Assembly (NCBI GenBank): GCA_009192285.1
Contig: WBVU01000008.1
Coordinates: 1,622,370-1,686,369, forward strand
Length of the DNA stretch: 64,000 nt
Direction: 5' to 3'
Source: Morchella semilibera
Lineage: Eukaryota; Ascomycota; Pezizomycetes; Pezizales; Morchellaceae
The position numbers and the translations under genes are program-made. The notes below the pieces were generated by a model. The model searched no databases. It was not told the DNA's origin and saw only the letters and a program-made list of their open reading frames with translations. This document shows positions 34,132-43,367 of the stretch, piece by piece (the stretch's first letter is position 1; the number at the start of each line of letters is the position of its first letter).

Positions 34132-36361
34132 CTAGAACCTTTTCCTACGCTTGCTTGAAGCTGACTCCATGGAACTACCTTTACGCTTTCCATTGTGCCC
34201 CCTAATTACCCTACTACCCCGACCCTCAGGTGGGGTACCGGGCTCCTTTTCAGTTGATATAGCCAGCGATGCAGGTAGTGGTTCCCTCTGAAGCTGTTCA
34301 ATATATATGGTATCGAGCATTGCTAAAAGATCAGACTTAGCATTATATTTTCAGGCGATAAAATCAATAGGGGACCCTACATGTTGAGGACTCCGGCTCT
34401 GTTATTAGGTCGGCCAGGATTGATTCCCTATTTGCATGCTGTTCGAGAGGTCCAGCACCATGGGTGGTTGGTAGCTCTGGCTCGTGACTCTGCTGGCTAT
34501 CTAACTCTAAGTTGTTACCAGAAGGATGCAGCTGAATATCATTCTCAATATTTTCGCAGGCACTCTCGTTACTCTGTCTAGAACTATTACCATGACACAA
34601 GTAGCTACAGAGACGAAATGATTTAAAGCATGGGCAGCGAATAGTTTGGCACTTGGAACAGCAGGTACAAAAGTTGGATGTCTATAAATAAGTTATCAGC
34701 AGCTCAAGCAGAGTATAAGTTATTAAGAGTATTACCCGTGACTGTCCTGACTGCTGGAGTGGGTTGGCCACCATATTGGAATATTGTGATGCCATTCTAA
34801 GAGTTATTTTTCTTGTATTGGCGCTGGGAGTTAATTCAAAATCGAGTGAACCTCTAACCAACTCCATATCACTTGCTTGACATTTTCGTTTGGTAATTCC
34901 ATATTGACTTTGTAATATGAAGCCGGTAGCTGTACCTCCACTCAACACCTTACAGAGAAGCCGTTTTGGGTCGGTTTTGCCACGGTCTTGATTAGGGATT
35001 TTGAGAGTAACAAGATCACCAGTATTGAATACTACAGGTGGACCATTAACAATGTCCCTACGCACCATTGACTCTCTGCCTCTTGCAGTAGATTTCCGGA
35101 CCTCTGTATGAATAATCGATCTTTCTTGAGTATGACTATGAGTAGTATTTGTTGGTGTCATGGATATAAGTACTGGATCGATTGGTATTAAAGGTGAAGA
35201 AGGTGGTGAGGAAGTTATTTCTAAAATGTCACGTTCTTGTTGGGAAATAAGACTATTCTCCTCAATAGGATCCTCGACAGTAGATGGGGTTTCGTCAGCA
35301 ATTGCTACCTGATGCCTTTCAGTAAATGGTACCCTGTTTCCATAAATCCTTTGTCCAAATACAATATCATAAGGTGCTTTTCCTGTGACTGAGTGGCGTT
35401 GGGTATTCATTGCTAGAATGACCTCCGGTAGTGCTTTGCTCCACATCTTTGACCTATGATCCTGCATCGATGATATCTTTTCTTTCAATACCCCATTGCC
35501 TTGTTCAATCAATCCTTGACTCTGTGGATGGCGGGCTCGTCCATTAATTACCTATAATCATAATAAGTTGATTGTCAATGTATCCTAACTAGAATATCTG
35601 TACCTGAATACCATGTGCCTGTAACAATAAAGTAAGAGCTCCTTTGAACTCAGTCCCATTATCACATTGAAGGATCCGAGGGGGTCCAAGGTGCGTAATC
35701 CAGCTCAAAACCACCTCCACAACACTGCTGCTTGCTTTGTTGATGATTGCATATGCTTGCGAATATTTACTAAAGTGAACCTTCATATGACAGATCCATT
35801 TATAATTCCCATCTGGTTTACTGCTCATATCAATCAAGTGGATCTGAATTCAGTTAGTACATGGTCTCCAACTAAGGTGTCTGGTATTACCTGTACTCTT
35901 TCGAAGAGCTTCTCAACAACAATGGGTCTCAATTCTGCCGTTTTTGTCTGTGGACGTTGGCGCATACAAGTATAACAGTGGTCTAATATCATTTCAACCT
36001 CACGGCGTGATATTCCATAGTAATCCCTATCAAGCTCCTCAAATGTCTTCCTCCTACCGGCATGACTCAGGTTTAGATGAGCTCGAACCACCAAATCAAA
36101 CACTTCCAAATCTGTAACCACTTGACGGAAGGGTTTGTTGGGTTGTCTGTATAACAGGTTGCCTTCAGTCATTTGGTATCGATGCTTAATATCATGTCTC
36201 AGACGCCTAGCATTTGGTCCCGTTGCTTCTTGATTCCCAGCAATTATTTGGGTAATAAGTTGAACTTTAGCAACTGTTGGACGGGAGCGGTTGTTGTTGG
36301 AACCATCAGTTAGATATTGATTCCAAGATAGTCTAGTATTCTGTGAAAATGGGGATACCAT
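34132..36361 (-). CDS. Integrase-core protein, Ginger/KRBA2-like, spliced
   Basis: DDE integrase of the kind found in Ginger-type cut-and-paste transposons and their KRBA2/SCAND3-like domesticated relatives. I read five exons (36,361-35,891; 35,843-35,604; 35,551-34,736; 34,681-34,381; 34,322-34,132). The introns are 47, 52, 54 and 58 bp, the first with a perfect TACTAAC branch site, giving about 672 residues. Visible parts in order: an H2C2 zinc-binding domain (H95, H100, C129, C132) with HAGRRKT; the catalytic triad D162, D218 (QCDNGTEF) and E253 (GLIEQGNG); and a C-terminal cysteine cluster (514-539, CSKCQTIRCPCF then CSYLCH) typical of this group. A basic tail (KRRKRF) suggests nuclear import. 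It looks whole. No protease or reverse transcriptase lies beside it, arguing against an LTR element. I saw no clear terminal inverted repeats. The last intron is the least certain: without it the gene ends at 34,364. Confidence 0.8.
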
Positions 36362-39218
36362 ATTGAAGATTTGTTTAGTGCTGATCGATCGGGTAAAACT
36401 GTAGTCCAGAGAATCACTATCCGGAAGGAAAGGAGATATTTATAGAATATAGAGGAGTGTGTGAAAGTTAAATCCTCTCGAGTCATCAAGTGTTATAATA
36501 CCCTTATTCCGCAACTCACAAGACTTATAATCATCCGCTCGATCCTCCTTACCTTTCTTTTCAGGACTAACATAAAGAATTATCATATATGATCTCACAT
36601 CGGAGCTCATAAAGTATATTGAAGTCCTACGAGTCATGGGACTAGTCTGCTATCATCTCACAGTATGTTAATCACGGGTTATAGAATGTGTCATACCAAA
36701 GAAAACCCACAGCTGGTGGGGTACGTGCTCAGGATTCAAACTCATAATACTTGAAAGCCGGAGGTTTTGTAGATGGGAAACCTATTCAAAAACACTGCTC
36801 ACACGAGAACCATCCATCGCATCTGGGTAACGTTCATCGAGTAGGGAGACTCAATCAGGAACGTTTATCAACAGGTATCGTTCCTGACCGGGCCGGAGCA
36901 TACCTCTTGTGGTGTTATCGCTGAAGCATCGGTATGGAGCATAGGGAGAGAGTTAATCAGATCTGGTTTAGGTGGGAAAAAAGCGTTGATCAGATTCTGA
37001 TTAAGGAGTATTGGGGTTGTGAAAGGGTTAGAAGAAGTGGCGGAGGCGTGGGATGCTGGCTCACCAAGACTTAGACCTATATCTAATACAGCCCCTGACC
37101 TCCTGCGTACCGCACAGTGCAGCGGCAGTTAATAGGCGATGGAGCGCGGCAATAGCTATTTTGGTAGAACGCCACCAACATTTAGTGTTTGTACTCCCAG
37201 GGCGTTCCATCACTTACTACCTACTACTGTACACGGTAATGTGTATGAGTAGAAGGGTCAGTGTTGGCTCACCAATAAATGGAGAGTAGAGTCTGACAAT
37301 CGGCGGAATAGCAACTCCTACCAATAGATGTCACTACAGGGAAGAAACCACACGGGGCATGGGAGTCACTTGCGTCTCACCTCAATGTTATGTAGTTGAG
37401 TGGTTGATAACTTATCGGGATAATTGAGTAGTATGGTAGTGGCGTCAGGTTATGAATATTAAATGCGTTAGCTTTGGAGTGGGGGCATGCAGTTTGGAGA
37501 ATAGGTGAGTGGATACCCTTAAACAGCAGTCAGAGGTTCACCATAGCGGCAATCTTTATAATTCTCCTTGTGATTATCTTGAGACCGGTGTCCAGCTCCT
37601 GTAATGTTCGGGTTTCGCGTTTGCGCCTCTTCTAAAGGCCCCCATGAATTAAAGACTGGTTCAGCCGACAAAGAAGGTTAGTGCCTGATGGCCCCAGCAT
37701 TGGGCTTTGCACGGAGACTGTTAGTATAAGAAGGAAATACCGAAAGTATGGCTCACCCAGGTTAGCACTGGCAGCGGGTACTTTACCTCGAAAGCACCCG
37801 TCAGATATAGTGGGCCAGTACGTGCCTCGTTCCTGCATTCCGCTTGGATTCTGGAGCAATCGCTTGCTGATTTCTGTCTCGTGGGGTAATCTCCTGTCAA
37901 GCGCCCGTGTATCAAGATGCGTAGGTAAGCGCAGGCGGTATAACATGCTTTCTATTCATAACTGTGGATCAGAGTATTCTTGGGTCGCAACCTATTTCGT
38001 TTAGCGCCAAGACATGTATTAAAACTGGGAGTCACTGCCCTGGCTAGCATCGGTCGCCTGCATATGCAAGTGTCCTCGCAGATCATTAGGACCTTAAGAT
38101 CACCACTGTCCAAGCATGTTTGTAGCTCGCTTATCCTGTGTCACATGTTAGAGCAAAGGGCGGACTGGTGCGACGGTGCAATCGAAATATCTTGCATGAA
38201 GCAGCTCAAGGGACAGCGCTTGAAACTGACCAACCTCTCAAAGCTCTGGAATTACTCTGGGCACGTCGTGGGCGGGCAGCGGTTCCAGGGCCAGGGTAAT
38301 TGCAACCTGTGGATATTCTCAAGTCACTATGAGATACAGTACGTCTCAGGTGGGTTGTCACTGCTACACGATTAGATGTTTGATTAACAGCGTTGCCAGC
38401 ACTGCGACCGAGATAAAACCTGATTATTCACTCCACAAATAGGGTATTACTGTTGGTGCACTTGCGTAACGCATAACCATTTGTTTAATATCTGCAATTG
38501 AGCAATTGAGAGGCGCCGCAAAGCAGTTGTGCCATCGCCTATTCAGTAACAGATAGCTTCCAGACTGGCTCACAACCTATGTAGAGCTGGATTGAGCGGG
38601 TCAGCATGCGGCCCGGTATACGGCTCAGTTTTCCGGATCATTGTTTCCCATCAGATTTCATTATCTTCTGGTGGGATTACACAAGTAGGTTTATATCGGG
38701 GCAGGGGCGCATAGGGTTGCTACATTAAATCAAATTAGTAACTCACCGTGGATACATTCCAACGGCCCATTCAATCACAGTGTCTTCAATAAGCGATCAA
38801 CATCTCAGCTTAGCCGCACCATATCACTTCGCATTTGATCATAAGATGAATCTTAGGACAGGTCTCGGGCGGAGGCACGGCACCAATTTATAGACGGTCA
38901 CGGCATCATTGTGTGAGGTTAAAGATTTATTCAGAGAGAAGTATAAGGTTTGTATTGGAAATCACTAATGCGATAAAGAGAATTCTTTGCCATAGCTCTA
39001 GAGTAGCGGAAATCACAAAATGTGAGAGAATATATTTTTTCATATAAAAGCTGTTTGCTCAAGATGATGAGGAATGACGGGGAGAGAGGGTGGAGAGGGT
39101 GGTATAAATAGCTATCGCGAAGGAGGCCATGGTGTCGCTTAACCGTCCCGGATGCTTACCGTGTTTTGTGCCAGATATCCATATATGCTTGAGGGTGACG
39201 TTGCATGCATTATGCCAG
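36362..39218. other. No gene recognised
   Basis: Several ORFs of 60-131 codons occur (the longest at 37,980-38,375), but none shows a domain, splice signals or codon pattern I trust. GTAGTTGAGTGG at about 37,391 resembles a Pol III box A, with no matching box B. Confidence 0.4.
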
Positions 39219-39871
39219 GTTAGTTAGGGTTAGTGATCAAGCTGTATTTGTTTTAGGGTACAAATAGCAAACCACAGCTAGGGAAAGCCTAGGCACATGA
39301 CTACAACTATAACCGCAGGTACAAAAATGAAACCCCATCCACCCCTAGGAGAGCTCAACCCAAAATTCGAAGGCACAACCCTCAAAGCCGAGTCTTACAA
39401 CACCCAAGAAAGAAGACAAGAACAACACCAAGCACGGGTCCTATGCATGCCATCACCCTTATAACAGCAATCCATGCGAGGGAGGAAGAGCCCCTACCCG
39501 AACCAACAGCTCAACCCAAGTCAGAGGCACAACCCCCTAAGTCGAGTCTAACAAATCAGTCCAGCAAAGACCAAAACCCAAAACAGCCCAATCCATACCG
39601 AGGCACAACCCCGAGACCAGGACTAACAACAGGTACATCCTCCAAAGAAAAAGAAGCAGAGCAAACTTCAACTTCTAGCGGCCCCAGACCTCCACTCCAC
39701 CCCACCATTCCCGTCTCAAAGCAGGAACGGTTGATGGGAAAATGATTAAGAGACATAGGAAAATTAACAAATGAGTGACAGATATAAAACAGTGGAAACA
39801 CAAATAAATCAATAACGAAAGAGTATTCCCGTATCCTCCGAACCCAAGTAAACATATCATATCTATCAATT

Positions 39872-40897
39872 TCAACCACCAAACTCATTCATCAATCGTC
39901 GTACCTCGTCCTCTTGGAATGCTGTTGCAAGGCGTTTGTTCCAATCGGTTAATATCCTGTATGCTCTATCATGCGCCTTGATATTAAGGAGGTAATCAAT
40001 GACTGTATACTTGGTATCCGGTGGGTGGAAAAGCCTATCAAACTCCATCATCTCCTTCTCCTCATCATTCAACACCAAGTCCAGATCCATACATCGGACA
40101 TGACCCCTATCAAACCTCTCACCGCACAGACATTTCCTGCCCCAACAGTAGATTCCTCGCCTCCAATCCCAGAGCATTCTCTGCATGGTCGGATCAGATA
40201 TACCTGTAACAGTAGAAAAAGGGTGGAGATGAGAAGGCAATATCAGCCATCAATCCATTGAAGGGGGAGGAGGAGCGAAAACCTAAACATGAATATTCGA
40301 CATAGAAATCCATGCGGTCCACCAAGACATTAATGTCTAGGTGGACCATCAACTCAAACAAGGCAAAAGGGGGAAGGAGGGTTGGAGGGGGAGGTGGAGG
40401 GGAGGGGGGGGGGGAAAGCCTAAACATAGATATTCGACATAGAAATCCATGCGGTCCACCAAGACATTAATGTCTAGGTGGACCATCAACTCAAACAAGG
40501 CAAAGGGGGAGGAGGGTTGGAGGGGGAGGTGGAGGGGAGGTGGGGGGGAATCATAGATGGGTGGGGGGTGGGGGGTGGGGGGTGTGGGGTTAGACCAACC
40601 AAGAACGGCAACCGCATCCAGTCCAGTCAACCTGGCCTCCGGCTCAACAATGGCACTCAAGGTTATAGTCTTCATATCCCTCTCACATACGGTCACAGTC
40701 TTCCTCCAAGCCAAAAAGGAAATCATCTTGTCCTTCAATTCCTTGCCATCAAATAGGTCTCGCTGCTCCAGGAAGGAGGAATACATCCGGTCCTCCAGTA
40801 GGTGACCAGCAAGGAGGCCATCGCATTCCCTGCATCGTCGTTTTTCCCCCCCCCCTACCCGGCGTGTCGACGACCTCGAAAGGGTGGACCTTCCATG
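39872..40897 (-). pseudogene. LINE polyprotein, C-terminal part (copy A)
   Basis: The coding region ends at 39,872. The C-terminus contains a CCHC-type knuckle, CLCGERFDRGHVRC, preceded by WDWRRGIYCW and followed by a charged ~70-residue tail. This knuckle is the zinc motif found downstream of the reverse transcriptase in many LINEs. Upstream are two ~137-bp direct repeats and a proline-rich low-complexity segment, then EARLTGLDAVAVLGW and HLLEDRMYSSFLEQRDL. The reverse transcriptase itself is missing because of the 5' truncation. Confidence 0.65.
40282..40556. repeat. 137-bp direct repeat with 30-bp palindrome inside LINE
   Basis: Two tandem units begin at CCTAAACAT (40,282 and 40,419). Each holds a 30-bp near-perfect palindrome, GTCCACCAAGACATT then AATGTCTAGGTGGAC (40,317-40,346 and 40,454-40,483), followed by a G-rich run on plus (CT-rich on the LINE sense strand). 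The same pair occurs in copy B (about 44,445-44,720) and copy B' (about 51,170-51,435). It therefore belongs to the element and is not a local accident. Confidence 0.75.
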
Positions 40898-41057
40898 TTA
40901 GGGTTAGTTAGGGTTAGTTAGGGGTTAGTTAGGGGTTAGTTAGGGTTAGTTAGGGTTAGTTAGGGTTAGTTAGGGTTAGTTAGGGTTAGTTAGGGGTTAG
41001 TTAGGGTTAGTTAGGGTTAGTTAGGGTTAGTTAGGGTTAGTTAGGGTTAGTTAGGGT
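40898..41057 (+). repeat. Telomere-like array, unit TTAGTTAGGG
   Basis: About sixteen copies of the 10-bp unit TTAGGGTTAG (equivalently TTAGTTAGGG), with a few 11-bp variants carrying GGGG. The G-rich strand runs 5'-3' toward the right, the polarity expected of a right-hand chromosome end. The array starts exactly at the truncated 5' end of LINE copy A and stops at the ambiguous base 41,058. It is either a real telomere joined to another contig or an interstitial telomeric tract. Confidence 0.85.
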
Positions 41058-41058
41058 N
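41058..41058. other. Ambiguous base at a probable join
   Basis: This is the only N I noticed in the window. It sits between the telomere-like array and a MITE that is cut in the middle, so it probably marks a gap or a forced assembly join. Confidence 0.7.
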
Positions 41059-41152
41059 AAGCCAACCAGAGGCAGGATTTGGACGTCAATATGCAAGATT
41101 TGGTAGAGAAGACCCCTGCTGCAGCGCAACGAATTTTCTCAATTAAAGCGGT
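41059..41152. mobile_element. MITE family 4, truncated copy
   Basis: It starts mid-element (AAGCCAACCAGAGGCAGG) directly after the ambiguous base and ends with the right inverted repeat ACCCCTGCTGCAGCGCAACG...AAGCGGT. The complete version is in the other palindrome arm at 54,719-54,855. Confidence 0.75.
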
Positions 41153-42957
41153 ACCCACAACCAAGGTGATCGCCTGATCGCCCATGCAGGTACCGATCGC
41201 AACCACTGCAGGTCCGAACGGGTCTAAGCGGGCCGCAACCGCAACCCTGCAGATTCGATCGGAACTAGCCGACCCGCAACCGCAACCACTCCGCAACCGA
41301 CTCCGCAACCATACAATCCCAACTGCACGCACCTCCTGGATATCAGCTCACACTACCCTCCAGCATGTCGCTATTGAGACACCGCTGCATGTTGCTGGTG
41401 GGACACAGCTACATATCGCTTCTGGAACACCACTGCATGTCGCTTCATGTCGCTGCTGTGATAATCCTTCATATCGTTGCTAGGACACCACATGACTGTA
41501 TCTCGCCTCTGAGACGCTATTGTATGCGGTTTGTAAGCAAGCACTGACGGTAGTCCCGGGCACGCTCCGCCTCCGGAGCGCGCGAAAGCGACCACCACCC
41601 AAGCGACACCACCCAAGCGACACCGCCCAAGCGACCGCATGCGACCACCCACCACCACACACAATCAAAACCCTTAACTAAGAGGTCTCTCAAGCGGTCA
41701 CCAAAGCGACTCCACCCCTGACTCTATATTCCGACACCCCAGGCGAACGTTTAGATACAGAGTCCACACTCACACCCAAAACCTCAGATCGCCATGGACA
41801 CGCCAAAAAATACTGGAATTAAGCGAGGTACCACACTACCACTACTGCTGTCGCTTCGCCTACCGTCGCACCACCACTACCACGGTCAACCAACACTACC
41901 ATTACGAAATTGAAGCGGGGCAGAGGCCATCACTAAATATCACCTATGCCTGTAATGATTGCTATAGCTATGAATGCTGGGCGCATGGTAACTAACCCTA
42001 ACTATACTATCCTGGCGTCAGAGATTGATTCTGCGGACTGAGAATTATATGGCTTTTTCTGGTCTGGTAGGTACCCACTACCGGGTACGATTAAGCGAGG
42101 CATTACACCATCACCATCACCATCACTATCATCACTACCACCACCACTACCCACAAAAATGAAGCACACCACCGCCACCACCATCATTAAATATCACCTG
42201 CGCCTGGTAATGACTGCGAATAATAGCGGCGCCTAAGATTAACTCTGGGGACTAGGAATAACAGTTAGCGCCTGAGAATGACTGCTATAGCATGTTGGCG
42301 AATGGGGTTGATAGCAGTCACATAAGATTGATACTGGCGCCTGGGATTAACACTGGTGGCATGGAAATGAAAACTAATGCCGGGAATAGCTGCAGGGTCA
42401 CAGGATAGCTGGCGCATGGAGTTAGTATCTGCCGCCTGAGATGACTATGGGGGCATGGATATGAAAACGTGCCTGGTAGTCCTAGGTGTTATCATCACCC
42501 AAGTGACATCACGCAAGTGACCACGCGCGATACCCGTTGCACACAAGCGACATCTATACTACCAAGAGGTTTCCCAAGCGACTAGGCCGGTTAGGGCGCA
42601 CTGCTTACTAAAGCGACTCCACCTAGCTCTATTTTTCCGACACCCACCCATGCTCACGTTTATACACCAGTCCACATTCACGTCCAAACTGGCACTCGAG
42701 ATTGACTATGGGGGCATGGATATGAAGACTGGTGCTTGATTGTAATCCTGGGCACGACCACCACCTAAGCGACCCATACAAACAGGTCTCCCAAGTGACC
42801 TGACCAGTTAGGACCCTTCACCTCCGCCCCCACCTCCACTTCCATCTCTACCTTTGCCTCAACTTTCACCTCGACTTCGAGTATCTCCTCATATCTATCT
42901 CCGCCTCCACCTCCATCTCAAGTATCTCCCTAGCTCTATATTCCGACCCCTTTGCTA
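41153..42957. repeat. Subtelomeric minisatellite mosaic (left arm)
   Basis: Successive short-unit tracts: CGCAACCGCAACC (41,220-41,320), ~34-bp units with GCATGTCGCT (41,360-41,490), CCAAGCGACACCACC (41,585-41,640), CACCATCACCATCAC (42,100-42,180), GGCGCCTGGGATTAAC units (42,215-42,480), and CACCTCCACTTCC-type tracts (42,820-42,930). No gene is supported. The mirror copy is 52,919-54,718. Confidence 0.75.
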
Positions 42958-43367
42958 ATTAGTTAGGGTTAGTGATCAAGTTATATTGATTTATGGGTAC
43001 AATAGAAAACCACAGCTAGGGAAAGCCTAGGCACATGACTACAACTATAACCGCAGGTACAAAAATGAAACCCCACAAGCCCCCCAAGTGAGCTCAACCC
43101 AAATTCGCAAGCACAACCCCCAAAGCCGAGTCTTACAACACCCAAGAAGAAAACAGGAAAACACCAAGCACGGGTCCTATGCATGCCATCACCCTAATAA
43201 CAGTCATCCATGCGAGGGAGGAAGAGCCCCTGCTCGAACCAATAGCTCAATCCAAGTCAGAGGCTCAACCCCCTAAGTCGAATCTAATAAATCAATCCAG
43301 CAAAGACCAAAACCCAACAGCCCAATCTATACCGAGGCACAACCCGAGACTAGGACTAACAACAGGT
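42958..43367 (-). mobile_element. Telomere-tailed LINE, copy C (3' UTR only)
   Basis: It opens on plus with TTAGTTAGGGTTAGTGATCA and continues with a 3' UTR clearly related to, but diverged from, copies A and B (GTTATATTGATTTATGGG in place of GCTGTATTTGTTTTAGGG). It is 5' truncated at 43,367 and followed directly by the telomere-like tail of copy B, giving a head-to-tail array. Confidence 0.8.

Larger units (their letters stand above)
39219..40897 (-). mobile_element. Telomere-tailed LINE, copy A (5' truncated)
   Basis: The 3' end on the minus strand is a CCCTAACTAACC tail at 39,219-39,234, seen on plus as GGTTAGTTAGGGTTAG then TGATCAAG. The element runs through a ~620-bp 3' UTR into the C-terminal coding region and stops abruptly at 40,897, at CCTTCCATG. 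At that point copy B continues with ACCCCTAGC, whereas copy A runs straight into a telomere-like array. It is nearly identical to copy B (43,368-46,080), so the two derive from recent activity or exchange. Confidence 0.85.

Noticed and set aside
34132-36361. Integrase as part of an LTR retroelement
   Set aside because: No long terminal repeats, protease or reverse transcriptase nearby. The introns and C-terminal cysteine cluster fit Ginger/KRBA2-like proteins better.
37387-37440. tRNA-like box A (GTAGTTGAGTGG)
   Set aside because: No box B at suitable distance and no foldable cloverleaf.
37980-38375. 131-codon ORF in the 36-39 kb gap
   Set aside because: No recognisable motif, splice signals or neighbouring gene context; length is within chance for this composition.
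40478-40805. Glycine-rich plus-strand ORFs
   Set aside because: Antisense translation of the proline-rich low-complexity part of the LINE.
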